A program made the position numbers and the translations under genes. Source: Paraspadella gotoi (taxonomy: Eukaryota > Chaetognatha). From it: a stretch of DNA of 64,000 nucleotides. This document shows positions 11,040 through 23,100 of the stretch, in pieces. Each line of letters opens with the position of its first letter. Positions within the stretch are counted from its first letter, which is position 1. Location: contig CM119267.1 of the NCBI GenBank assembly GCA_051294375.1, positions 21,149,755 to 21,213,754 on the forward strand, read 5' to 3'. The notes beneath the pieces were generated by a model that did not search any database, was not told where the DNA came from, and saw nothing but the letters and a program-made list of their open reading frames with translations.

Positions 11040-12870
11040 GTCGCCTTTTTAACTGTAATGAACAAACAATCTTTGAATTCCCGATCGTCGCCATTTGAGG
11101 TTCAGTCAGAAAGTGAGGCAACTCAAACAAAAGCAAAGAGTTATTTCATTAAAATTACATTTTCGAGCTCATGTCTTAACTGTAACCGTGAACCGTTAAA
11201 AATTGATCGTGAACTCGTTCCCTTTTTCACATCTCATTCAATGCCATAACAGAAAAAGATTCATTTGGGTTCTGACGTGCGACTTCGCCTATCGCGTGGA
11301 TTTTAATATTATTTTATATTTTATGTCTCGCGACGATGGAACGAGAAATGTTCGAACTAATAAATTCGCTTCGACCTAAAAAAACGTGACGGATCGAATT
11401 TCATCGTGACGCCACGAACCTTAAGTACCATATAAATTTAAGGGGACGCGTCGGTTTGGCCCTAAAAAAAGGCGCTTCATGAAAATTAGTGTCTTAGATC
11501 GATTTTCGTTGACAAAATAATTTTTGGGGTGGATGCAGTTTACTGATTTGATTGTTTTCCAAAAGCACGCCATTTCTGCTCCTTAATTCCTGAATTTACT
11601 CAGATAACCTTAATCTGTTACAAAACTTAAATCTTAGTTCATTTATAGTAATCCCTAAGCTATTCCTTAATCTAAACCTTTAACCAAATCAAACTTAAAA
11701 TTAAATCTAATTTAAAAAAATAATAATTTGAAATTTAAGATGAAATGGGGCGTCTTGGGAAAATGAGACCCTTATTTTAAGTCCAAACGATAATCAACGT
11801 TTCCGCAAATCAATTGATAGACTTTTAAAGAAAATGATGATGATAACAATATGTATCATAAAAGAGGTTATGATAAGGAAGTTATGATAAAGGAAGATGA
11901 CGTTACTCATGATGATATTCATGATTTTGATAATGCCGATCGAAACGGAAATGATTCAATTCGATTCGTTGTTGCGTGTTTTTTTTTTTCTTTTTTTTTT
12001 TCTCCGCCGTCAATCTATATTTCCCACCCTGGTCAACGACCGCTCTTCCATGAACAAGTTCTAAGAGATTACCACTGACCTTTATTAAATATTTAAAATA
12101 AATATTAACTGCCATTTATCTCAGCTTTTGTATGCTTTAGTATCATAAAAACGCTTCGCTTAAAAACATTATAAAATACAATCAGATTTCTCGACGCAAA
12201 AAAAAGTAATAATCAACATAATAATATAATAACTATAAAACCGACACTTTACAAATATCCTCCAAATATTTTATCCGTTTAAAAACTCGGCCCCGAGACC
12301 TGCGGACCTTTTCTCTCCATGTACGGGTCAATTCGATGGGAAACACGCAATCTTGACGTCACCCTCGCGTGACGGTCTGTCGGTCGCTCTGAAAATACAT
12401 GGAATGTTATTTTGATCCCTACGGTTACCGGTTACCGTTTTCAATGTTTTTCATAACAGAATAATGAAGGAAATAACGATTCGCTATCAATTGCGACATT
12501 TAGAAATATTTGAAGAAAATTTAACAACAAGCAATTTTTCGTCTGTATTTCGATTCAGAAAAGTCGCGAATTAAAATTGGATTATAAAAATTAAATATTT
12601 TCATGACGTTTTGATTTGGGAGTGGCCCCTCGCTTTCGTCTTCGTCGTAGTCCTCGCAGTAGATTTTCGTTATTAAACTTATTGTATTGGAACAAAAAAA
12701 TACTAAGCCTTAACAAAAACAATAAAAAGTCTTGATTTTGAAATTGTTCAATATTAAAATCAACTTTTCAGATCAATCCGTGCAGAAGAGAAAAAAACAT
12801 TTTGGTTCAAAATTTGCGCGTCTACCAATTAATTTATCCATCAATCTTTTAATCAAATCTTTTTCTTCCA
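11040..12870. other. Intergenic / 5' region of the TSP1 gene
   Basis: AT-rich, non-repetitive sequence with no coding exon. A pyrimidine-rich tract ending in TTTCTTCCAG (acceptor at 12870-12871) shows that at least one non-coding 5' exon of the downstream gene lies somewhere upstream. I cannot place that exon or a promoter. Confidence 0.45.
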
Positions 12871-12892
12871 GTTGAATTCGAAAACGATAGAG

Positions 12893-13085
12893 ATGGCGTT
12901 CGCCTCTCAGGCGCCATCTCCCATCTCCCTCTTTCTCTTAATCGTCGGCGCCGCCCACTTCCGCGTCACAGACGCCTGCAACACCGGCGCCGTCGTTGTT
13001 TTTTGTTCGCGCAATCCCAAGTTTGGACAAATGTGTCCAGCCATCTCGACATTCCAGAAATCGGTACGACTTTACTTCCTTATTT

Positions 13086-13184
<99 letters not shown>

Positions 13185-15557
13185 TCTGTTGCGATATAAA
13201 AAAATAAAAATAATGCCGATAAAAATAACATGAAATGTGAACATGTAAACACTTCATTGATAGGGAGGCCATGTACTCTGGGAGTGAATATACTGGACTA
13301 TATGAAAGATAATAACATAGCAGAGTTCTGCTATGTTATTATTTTGTAAGAGGGAAGGAGGCCTTATCCCACCGTAGCCTGTTTAAAGTCAGTGGCAAGA
13401 TAGCCTATTTTTTGAATAATTGACTGGATAATTATATATTGGTTGTACCAATTTCATAATATCATGTTTCAATGGGCAACTTCACTCTCTCAACTACAAA
13501 GAAATTTTGATTTAATTTTTCAGCATCCGCAAGAAATCGAAGCTGGCAAAGGCGGCGGACGCGGCGGCGGCGGCGGCCACGGCGGCGGCCACGGCGGCGG
13601 CGGTGGCCACGGAATGTGGTCTAATTGGACGCCTTGGTCCGATTGTTCGTCATCGTGCTTTAAATACCGACACAGAACTTGTCAAAATCCTGTCATGGCC
13701 CTCAAAAATTTGGGCCTTGACAATCTTGGCCTCGACGATCTTGGCCTCGGAGATCTTGGCCTGGACGATCTTGGCCTCGATAATCTGAACCAAGATTGGG
13801 TCGAACAAGCAATTTTACAAACGTTGAGCAATTCTTGGCAGAAGAAAGCCATAAAAGGTAAGTAATATACTGTATGATTAAATATCAAAAGTTAAAAACA
13901 TTATGTATATGTCAGTGAATATTTTCTTTGTCCTCGTTTAACTTCTAAGCTCCTTAAAGTTTATATAAATACTTAATATATAAATATATAATTATTAAAA
14001 AGGACCAAATTTAAGTTTGAAAATAAATAAAATGAATTTTGCATTACAGGATTTTTCTTTTAAGACTAAAAGAAAAATTTTGTGAGCAAAATAATGATCT
14101 AATGATCTAATGACAGGAAGAGGAGATGTACTGAAGAAATTTTAAACTCCTGATTAATAATTTTTTGAAAAGGTTGGATAAAATCGTTGATAACGGGAGG
14201 AGGAAGAGGTGAAGGAGGAAGGGGAGGAGGAGGAGGAGGAGGAACAACAGGAGATCCCGCCTGTGAAGGTCCAGGTAAAACTTGCTATTGTATTGTAACT
14301 TATATCTATTTTTGACAATTTAAATATGTTTTACTGAACTTCTGCAACAAGCAATGTTAGAAAATTTAGTTTTCAAAAGTTTTATAAATGGTATGTAATA
14401 AAAAAGAGCCATTTTTAGTTGTCTGTCTCACTTACGTGAAAAATACTAATAATTCGGATAATTCTTTATCAATTTAATTTATATTTGGTATGAAAGTAAG
14501 TTACATAACACTTTTAATGTGCATATGTATATATTAGAGCGTTGAAAAATAACAAAATATAACAAATCAAGTGAGGTACATAGCTATTTTAGTGTAATGT
14601 AGTCTGTAGAATTTGATGGTGATGACCATTTTTTTGGATAATTTTATCTTTCTTGTCGAAAATGACGGTTTTTAATGTATATAAAATTGTTATAAAATAG
14701 CAAAACTATTATAAGTTATGATAAATCAAATTATTAAAATTTTATAAAATTTATATGAGCTTTTGAAATATAAAAATAAAGACTTATAAAAATATTTTGG
14801 TAAGTTTATTTCTAAATTTTATGTTTTATTAAAAGTTCGTTAACTATATTTATTAATAATTATGAGTAAAAATTAGGTTAAAGTTAAAAAATAATAATTT
14901 CAAAATTTTTTTCATGGATTTGCATTCTTTGCAAAAAGTTGATATAAGAAAATATAATTTTTATATCAAAATTATGTCATTAAGTTGGTCAAAATTCAGA
15001 AAAACTATAATTTTAAACCAAAAATTAAAAAATTAAACAAAAATAGTTTTTAATATTTTTAACCTACTTAATAAAAGAATTTTTTAAAATGGATTATACT
15101 TTCTTATATCAACTTTTTGTAAGGAATTCAAATCCGGTTTTAAAATTTTTATTTTTTTATTTTTTCACTTTAGCTTATTTTTTATTATTATTTATTAATA
15201 AATATAGCTAACAAACTATTAATAAAATATAAAATTTGTAAATAAACTTACCAAAATATTTATATGGGTCTTTATTTTTAGTTAGATATGGCTTTTATAA
15301 AATCTTAATAATTTGAGTTTCTTATACTCTACAATGTTTGCACCATTTTAATAGCACCTTATATGCTGCAAAAATCGCCATTTCCGACAAAGAAGATGAG
15401 ACTATACAAAAAATGGTTATCATCATCGAATTCTACAGACTTTATTACACTAAAATAGCTATGTACCTCACTTGATTTGTTATATTTCGTTATTTTTCAA
15501 CGCCCTAGTATATATCATACTTGTGAAGTTACGTGATCACCTGAAAATAGATTTTTA

Positions 15558-15611
<54 letters not shown>

Positions 15612-16842
15612 TTTTTTTTTTTTTTTTTTTTTTTTTTATTTTTTTTATTTATTTATTATGTTTTTTTTTAATTATTCCATTTCCATATTCCTAGCTTATG
15701 AATCAAAATATTGCTGCGACGCCCCAACAACGGATTACCCTTGGTCAAATTGGGGCAATTGGGGCAGTTGGGGAAATTGGGGCATTTGGGGCAGTTGGGG
15801 CAATTGGAGCGATTGCAACGGAAACTGCGGCTACGGTGAAAGATACAGATCTCGAATTTGCATTGGTAAGCTCCTGCTGGATCGATCCCGGTTTATTTAA
15901 TTATTATCAAACTAACTTACATTCAATTCATAACGCTCAGTTGGAAGTTGTTCCGGAAATTTCTCGGAAGCGATCCCCTGTCAACTCGTGCAACCGTGTC
16001 CCGCTTATGGAACCTGGTCAGACTGGTCTCTCTGCACTCCTTCATGCCATGGCGGATATAAATACAGATTCCAAAATTGTAAGACTAAACGTGGTTTTTA
16101 GGTGATACTGGTAATAAGGGACAACAAAAACTTTCCCCAATTTTCCCTAATTTTTGAAAAAGAAATTAGTGTATGTTTTACAAAGTTTACTGTAAATGTA
16201 GGCGGCAAATTCGCCCCGTTTATAAACGTTATTCTTTCGGTTGTGAACCGCTGGCTCATTGAGTAAAATACCCACCCTACGGGGAACGTGAGGACGGCCT
16301 TGGGGGGCTTTGGGGCCTGAAAAACTTCCAAGCCTGGTTTAAGACCCGTTCCTTTGTTGGCGACGAGACGGGTTAAAATCCAAATAAGCGCCTTATTCAG
16401 ATATAATAAATAATATTTTCATTAAATTTTGATTAGGTTCTGGGTATGACTGCGGCCCGATGAACATTCAAAACACGACTTGCAATGGAGGAAACGATTG
16501 TAACGGAACTTGGTCTCATTGGTTACCCTGGGGCCCTTGCAGTCAATCTTGCGGAGTCGGCTGGAGAAATAGAACTCGCGTCTGCTTTGGTAGGAATAGT
16601 TTTGGTTTGGCCAACGAATAGTTTTACGAGGTTAAATAAATAACTATGATTAATTTATACAATGTTTATCTTTTTTATTCTCCAACTTTGTAGGCGAACA
16701 TGACCACGGAATGGTTTGTACCGGCACACGCGATGAACATCAAACTTGCAACGACTTCCTCTGCCCCGCAACACCAACACCAACACCAACATCAACATAC
16801 AATAACACACATCACAACGCGACAACCACCTCCAAGCCCTAA
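12893..16842 (+). CDS. Secreted thrombospondin type 1 repeat protein
   Basis: Seven coding exons: 12893-13063, 13524-13857, 14173-14274, 15695-15865, 15941-16078, 16437-16589 and 16694-16842. Their 1218 nt give 405 residues with every junction GT-AG and in frame. The ATG lies 21 nt after an acceptor, so a 5' UTR exon exists upstream. Residues 1-28 form a signal peptide with hydrophobic core ISLFLLIVGA. Exons 2 and 3 carry Gly/His-rich linkers, and exon 2 ends with an (L/D)LGLD pentad repeat. Four TSP1 modules follow the W-x-x-W...CS..C...R.R.C pattern: WSNWTPWSDC, WGNWSDC, WSDWSLC and WSHWLPWGPC. Introns after exon 2 are all phase 1, typical of shuffled extracellular modules. The tail is Thr/Pro/His/Asn-rich. 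TSP1 proteins act in the extracellular matrix or as adhesion or guidance factors; the ligand here is unknown. Confidence 0.85.
13087..13182. repeat. (CT)n microsatellite in TSP1 intron 1
   Basis: Almost pure CT tract starting about 24 nt after the exon 1 donor. It produces Ser/Leu frames in one direction and Arg/Glu frames in the other, none coding. Confidence 0.97.
13237..13465 (+). mobile_element. MITE-like dispersed element, copy A
   Basis: It shares ordered blocks with 53215-53405: CTGGGAGTGAATA, TTGTAAGAGGGAAGGAGGCC, AAGATAGCCTATTTT and a tail ATTGGTTGTACCAATTTC, in which ATTGG...CCAAT can form a small hairpin. The tail also recurs near 29,080 and 38,425. An internal palindrome (ATAACATAGCAG...CTGCTATGTTAT) lies at 13312-13341. 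No coding capacity, so a non-autonomous element; class unknown. It lies in TSP1 intron 1. Confidence 0.65.
14521..15520. mobile_element. Foldback (inverted-repeat) element in TSP1 intron 3
   Basis: The left arm (14521 to about 14990) and right arm (about 15060-15520) are reverse complements over most of their length. For example, GCGTTGAAAAATAAC at 14540 is matched by GTTATTTTTCAACGC at 15489. The centre near 15020 is AT-rich and unpaired. There is no reading frame. The structure suits a foldback transposon or a long-hairpin MITE. Arm mismatches are mostly substitutions, as expected of an old genomic insertion rather than a sequencing artefact. Confidence 0.8.
15558..15612. repeat. (TTA)n microsatellite and poly-T
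   Basis: Pure trinucleotide repeat followed by a T homopolymer (15613-15640) just upstream of the exon 4 acceptor. Confidence 0.97.
16079..16436. other. TSP1 intron 5, unusually GC-rich
   Basis: A 358-nt intron whose middle is G-rich (16265-16320) while neighbouring introns are AT-rich. It might hold an old inserted element, but no family is recognised. Confidence 0.4.
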
Positions 16843-16920
16843 AATAAAAGAAGAAAGAGAAATATTACAAAACAAAGGTTCGGAGGGATAACAGAAGATT
16901 TAAAGACTGGAAAAATGTAA

Positions 16921-16926
16921 ATAAAA
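16921..16926 (+). terminator. Polyadenylation signal of the TSP1 gene
   Basis: AATAAA 79 nt after the stop codon. Another AATAAA at 16843-16848 directly follows the stop but would leave almost no 3' UTR. Confidence 0.55.
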
Positions 16927-16929
16927 GCT

Positions 16930-17860
16930 GGGCTTTTTTGGTGGATACTGGATGTATGTAGGATTTATTAATGAGTAGAGTTGAGAATAAGTGGTGACTA
17001 ATAACTCTTATGTATCTTGATGGGTAACTTTCTTCTTTCTCTCGTCCTGGACCGAAATGCGAAACTTTGAACAATATGCTTGTCAGCTCGAAATACTCTG
17101 TCAATTTTTAGAAAGTAGCAAAGTTTGTTTTTTTATTTCAAACAATCAATTATGCTATAATGAAACAGTCATGTTTAGACTCTAAAATTTTTAGAGTATT
17201 AATCAGCGCATGAAAATATAACTCGTTTGAATAAAAAAACAAACTTTCCTTCTCTTTAAATTTGAATTTGCATTTGAAATGTTATGAAACGAAAATCCTG
17301 TTCCCAAATCTGGGAATATCAAAACAGTAAATTTTTTAATCGACTGTATAGGGCAGAAACTTTCTGGTATAGTTGTTGTAAGTAGAAGCCATAATTCTTA
17401 ATTTAATCACTGTTGAATATTTGTGAATCTTTCTGTTTGCTATTTAGAGAATAGATGCACTATAATATATGTTATATTCGCTTTGAAATTTAAGTCGAAT
17501 ATAATCCCAGTTATAACCAAAAAGTTTCACATTCTTTTTCGCATTTTTACGAAAAGAGTAGTTAAACTCCAATATTATAAAATTGCTCATGTTTCAAGTT
17601 AATTCGACGTCTAAAGTTTGAAACGCTTTTTACAAATTCAAGTTTCTTGAGTATCACATATATATAAAACAAAGTGACAAATCAAATTAGCTAAAAAACA
17701 TTTTAAACTTATGCCTCGGTTCAAAATATCAGCAACGACAATAAGGCCGCAAAGACTGTCTTCCTTCGCCAACGACGATGTGCAGAGTTGCAGAGTTGCT
17801 CTTGAGCGCAATAGCAGCGTCTAATGCCTGTTTGAAGTTATTAAAAAGGATCACTCATTC
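16930..17860. other. Intergenic AT-rich stretch
   Basis: Non-repetitive AT-rich sequence 3' of the TSP1 gene. No gene or element is recognised. Confidence 0.5.
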
Positions 17861-17861
17861 A

Positions 17862-18062
17862 TTTACTATTAGTTTCTTAAATCATTTATTCATCCATCCA
17901 TCGATTTACTGTTCTATTCTTAAATCATTCATTCATCCATTCGTTGGTCCATTCATTAGTTCTTTGATTCATTCGTTCATTCATTCATTCAATCCTTCAT
18001 TGATGCTTTCTTTTCTTCATACATTCATTCACTCTTTCCATCATTCATTCATTAATTCATTC
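17862..18062. repeat. (CATT)n imperfect tetranucleotide array
   Basis: Imperfect ATTC/CATT units. Its inverse, (GAAT)n, occurs at 18280-18450 on the same strand, with about 200 bp of GC-rich, CpG-containing sequence between them. Confidence 0.85.
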
Positions 18063-18279
18063 TCCTCGAACTTCAACCTGTTCCCTTCTCCACGCCTTCG
18101 TCGACACACCCCAGTTCGGCCTCGATGTCACTGCATCCCGAAAGCGACGTCCACTGCACCCGATGAGCGACGTAACGAGACTCTCGCGCGCATGAGACTT
18201 CGTTCGCTGCGCATGCGTGGACGCCGCACATCTTGGGGTCGACGGTGATGGAGTTGGTCTGAACATCGACGAGAATGTA

Positions 18280-18450
18280 GGAATGACTGAATGAATGTTT
18301 TAATAAATGTATGAATGAATTAATACATAAATGAAAAAAACGAATAAATGAATGAATATATAAATGAAAAAAACGAATAAATGAATGAATGATTTAATAC
18401 ATAAATGAAGAAACGAATAAATAAATGAATGATTGAATGAATAAATAAAA
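18280..18450. repeat. (GAAT)n imperfect tetranucleotide array
   Basis: Imperfect AATG/GAAT units, reverse-complementary to the array at 17862-18062. Confidence 0.85.
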
Positions 18451-19037
18451 AAATAAAGGAAAAAAAATTACATGACATACTTTTCCTTGATTAAATGCAT
18501 TACTTAAACAAATGAAAGATTGAACGAAGTAAATTAAGGTTGGAATTACGTACAACGTTGCACGGGAGTCGCAAATCCTCGTTTCCAAAATAACAGTTGA
18601 GCCCTTCTACGAACAGCGAAGCAGAGATAAGAAAATTCAAAACTAACAATAGCATTGTTTGGTATATATTTATTAAAGTTTTGACGTATTTATTATTTAA
18701 TATTTTTGGAAGAGTCAGCTTCAGAAATAAAAAGCAGTTTTTTTACTTTCAATCGAAATTTCAATTATTACCGGAGTAGTTGAGTCTGAACAATGCGGTG
18801 TCAGCCTACCGTCGCGGATGGAATCAGAACCAATTAAAAAATTGAATTCATCAATCGACTGACCAGTAACTGACCAGTAACTGCATCAGTAACGCCGTAA
18901 GTAATAGGGTCCAAAAATTGGGTCACGCAAACTCGGTCGTTTCCGTGTTTCCTTTTTCGAATTTTAAAATTGGAACAGAAGATATAAAAATTCGAAGAGA
19001 TTTTTTTAAAAAAGGTGACTAAAGGGCAAAAAACATT

Positions 19038-19077
<40 letters not shown>

Positions 19078-19418
19078 AAAAAAACAAACTAAAATCAGCT
19101 TAATTTATTATCGGATTCAGATTATTTATAATCTTTATATGGTTCGTCAGTACGTTGTATGTTTTCGGTATTAAGTATTTTGTTACTCCCTGCCGTTACA
19201 TTATTCTAATTAACTACTCGAATGGAATAAAACTATGCATTGATGTTTCGGCGAAATTGAAACGCTGGACTAATAAAATCTCTCTCGCTCTAGTATTTTA
19301 AATGCTTCGAATGCTGCGTGGCCCGCAGCAACAGCCATCAGCGGAGAAAGCAGCGCGGCATTGGAAAAAAAAAACATGTTTTCTCGTGGACAAATAAATC
19401 CGCACACGCCTCAAACGG
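18451..19418. other. Intergenic stretch with (CA)n
   Basis: AT-rich sequence containing a pure (AC)n microsatellite at 19043-19074. No gene is seen. Confidence 0.6.
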
Positions 19419-19449
19419 ATGAGAGAGAGAGAGAGAGAGGAGAGAAGAG

Positions 19450-19525
<76 letters not shown>
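19419..19525. repeat. (GA)n microsatellite
   Basis: Nearly pure AG tract with GAGG interruptions. Confidence 0.95.
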
Positions 19526-19527
<2 letters not shown>

Positions 19528-20192
19528 AAAAAGGCGGGAAAACGGGAAATCCCTTCAGAGGCGCAAAAATAACTTGGATATAATCCCTGATGGACGAGAC
19601 TCAGACACGAGAGTCGCTTTGTCATTATTTTTTTATCATCGCCTCCTGATTTATGTACAATTCACTTTCGAGAACTCCTTTTTGTCACAGACGACAAAGA
19701 CAAAGATAAACTTTCCTTATAATATACCAACAAAAATCAAGTTATAAAACTTTTAAAGTAAGAGTGAGAAATTAGACAATTTAGATGGTGTACGCGTAAA
19801 ATGTTTTATTTTAATTCTTTCTTGTTTCAAATATTTTCAAGTAGAAAATATATAAGATCTGAAATGATACGATTTGACGTAGTCTCTGGAAAATTCATGT
19901 AATTTGTATTGAGACAGTGATGATACAAACATTTCAACTTCGCAATTGGTTAATTTTTAGTGGGTCGTCCAGTGCATTTTTGACAATAATGAACCCGACA
20001 CCGTTCGTGACATTTATCTGGTTAATGTTTTAAAAAACGTTTTTAATCAGGTTGATGTTTTAAAGAATAATAAATATGGAGCCTTTCATTGTTTTATGGC
20101 TTTGTCAAAACGTTTTGGACCGTTAATAGTTTTATAGTTTATTAGTTTTTTAAAAATATTATAAAAAGCAACCTGATATTTGTTAAAATTTT
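19526..20192. other. Intergenic / 3' flank of the SRCR gene
   Basis: AT-rich. The minus-strand gene's 3' UTR lies at the right end. Otherwise nothing is recognised. Confidence 0.5.
20138..20143 (-). terminator. Polyadenylation signal of the SRCR mosaic gene
   Basis: TTTATT on the plus strand, i.e. AATAAA in the gene's sense, about 50 nt past the stop codon at 20193-20195. Confidence 0.5.
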
Positions 20193-23100
20193 TCACTCTT
20201 CATTCTGCTTGTGACAACCAAATGCACCAGCGTGCGGCGCGTATCCTTCGGGACATTTTTCGCAGTAATTCCCGCTCAGACTGCTTCGCGATCCGACTGG
20301 ACATGGTCGGCACGGTGATTGGCCTCGAATCTCTGCTTCTCTATCGTAGAAATGATTGGGTTTATCTGAGCAACACGATCCCGATCCCCCGAACGGATCA
20401 TCCCGCATTTCACTCTGAAGCAAATCCCCTTGGCTCTGACAGATTTTTACTTTAGCCTTCAGATACAATTTGGTCTCCGGGAAAATCTCGGGAAGTTTTT
20501 TTTCGCGAGGAAAATCGAGCTGCAACCACCATTGCGATCCAATCAAGCTTGGATAGAAAGGCCCCGGAAATTCTCCGGGCTTTATCACGCATACTTTGGG
20601 AAAAATTTGGGGGCATAACGGCAAATCGTATGGACTGTCCACCGAGTGCGAACAAGAAACTTCGTGAGTTTTGACTATGGTTTGCAGAATGGGAGCATCT
20701 TTGATATTGTAAGGGACACCGTTCAGCTCGTTTCTCAACAACTTCATGGAAGTCGTAATCTCCAGCGATCTGTCAACCCGCAAAGGAAACGGATAAACGG
20801 ACATGGATTTGAGAAAGAATGGAGAATGCGTTTGTATCTGAGCCTTGGTCAACCACCTATTGTCGATGAGCCACTGATCGTTAGGAATTTGAAAGAAGAC
20901 ACCGTCTGTCTCGCCTTCTTGAAATTCCGCTCCTGTACGACCAATCAAAGCAACTAGATCCAAGGTTCCTTTCGGAAGGGTTTTGTTTTCCTGACTTCGG
21001 CCTACGGGAATGTCGACGATCTTCTCAAGAACATTTCCTTCGGGACACATGTAATCGCTTCCCTGTTTGAAACCTTGGTAATCGACCAAACCAAGTAGAG
21101 ATGCGTCGGGATTCCGTTTTAACTCTTTGCACCTTTTGCTCTCGATTCCGTGTTCCAGGTAGGTCTGATGGGCGCACGCCTCCGAAACCTGCTTGATTTT
21201 GTAATTCCGCAATAGAGCAATTGTGTTGTATTTTGCAATCTCAACGTCCACTTCTTGCATCAAAGTGTCCTCAAGATTCATTCTCATTCGCGCGGCTGCG
21301 TTCTGCGCCAATTTAGCGGCGGATATGGATTTTATGGCAACATCAAAGTCGGCTTCTAGCTTCTCCATTTTGTCATAGTGATGCGCCAACGCATCCACCT
21401 CTTCTTTGGTGCGAGGACAAACCCCGAGTCCTAGAGCGACAGCTTTCACAGCTAAGATTCCATTGTTTTCATTGAAGAGGTCGCACGTTCGTTCAATCAA
21501 ATTGCTCAAAATGCTGATCATCCTTGCTCTATCGTTTGATTCAGATGAAAGAGTGACGTTTTTTCCCAGTTCAATCACCTTTTTACAGTCTGTCAGGTTG
21601 ATGTTGTCGCTGGAATGTGCTTTGGCAACTTTGGCCATCGCAACATAATGTTCCTTATTTTTTTCCATTGCTTTCTTAATACTTTCCATCAGCTCAACAA
21701 ATTTATAAAAATGCTCCATAATGTAAGTAAGCTCGGCCATTTGATTGTATTTTCTTTCTAAATTTTTAATTTGTCCTTTGAGTTCAATCATCGCGTTGGC
21801 TATCGAGCCAGGATCAGGTGGAACTTGACCAAATGCTGAAACAGCTAAAAATACTAATGAGACAGCATCTGCAATTTCAGCAGCAATAGTGCCTGTCGTA
21901 AATCCAACAAGATCTTGAAAATGCGATTGTAATCGTGCTGCTGTATCTTCGATCTTTTTATTATGGAAGGTCCAACTTGACTCAAGAACATAATAATCGG
22001 CTTGATTCCTTTCTTCTTCATACTTAAAATTTGTGGTAAAATATTCAGATAATTTTACTATCACATTTTTAATATTTTTATCTGTTTTGTCAAAATTTAC
22101 AGTAATTTTGTCAAATTTTTCATTCATAAACTGGTGCTTGAGTCTTTCGGCATAATTGACTTCTTTGTATAAAATGTTGCTTTCAGTTTTGTGTTTTATC
22201 AGAGACTCTGCCTCCTCAAGGAATCCTCTAATCTTACAATATTCCTGATATTGAGTATCTTTTCCACAATCCCAATTGTAACAAGACGATCGTAAACTCT
22301 CGCGAGAAAGTTTTATTGACTCCAAAATAATATCCAAATCAGATGACATCTTTACCTGGCCAAGTATCTTAAGTAACTTTTCCGGTGTACATTTGGCGCA
22401 CTGAACAGAAACAACATGGTCGCACTTTCTTCCCACATCAAATTCGCATTCGCTAATGCTTTTTTTTTCACTACCAATGCATTTTGTGTTCAGTATGAAA
22501 AAATCACCAATTGAAGCTATGTGATTGGTTTGAAAGACAGGAACTTGATAGTTTCTCTTTGAAAAATGTTTTCCAAGAAACGTATTGCATACGGTGATGC
22601 TTTCTTTGAGTCCCCACCCATCCGAACAAAATCTATAGTAACCAACAGAAGCTACTCCCGTTTTATCAAATGTCAGCAATTTTGGATCAATGCATGTCAC
22701 GCCAGCTTGTTGGTGAAACTCACAAGTAGTTATCGTGCTAAAATCGCAATCTTGAAGTTTTGTATTCCTCTCATCACAAGAAACGTCGGTCAAAATAAAA
22801 TGGTTATTTACTTTGCCAAAATTGCTGTCATGGTGGGCAAAAGCTTTAGTTTCCCGAGAGAAGCCCATTGACTTGCAAGCAACATAGGCATCAGTTTTGT
22901 CCCATTTCTCATGACAGATTGGTCGGCCACCAATCAAAATTGTTCCTTCCATTTTTGCCTCTTTGGGGTATTCTGATTAGATTTAAAAGTATTTTTAAAT
23001 TGATGTGACACCAAAAGAGCAGACCATTGCATTTGAGATGTGCTAACTTGCTTAATAGATTTTTAGTAGATTATAAAGAATGTTTTCAAATAATCATTGT

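Noticed and set aside
17710-17850. Minus-strand frame resembling an exon (contains NFKQALDAAIALKSNSATLH)
   Set aside because: Only about 45 codons, bounded by stops, with no acceptor or donor in a usable phase and no partner exon.
18057-18266. Short minus-strand frame in the GC-rich core between tetranucleotide arrays
   Set aside because: GC-rich sequence has few stops; no splice sites or domain.
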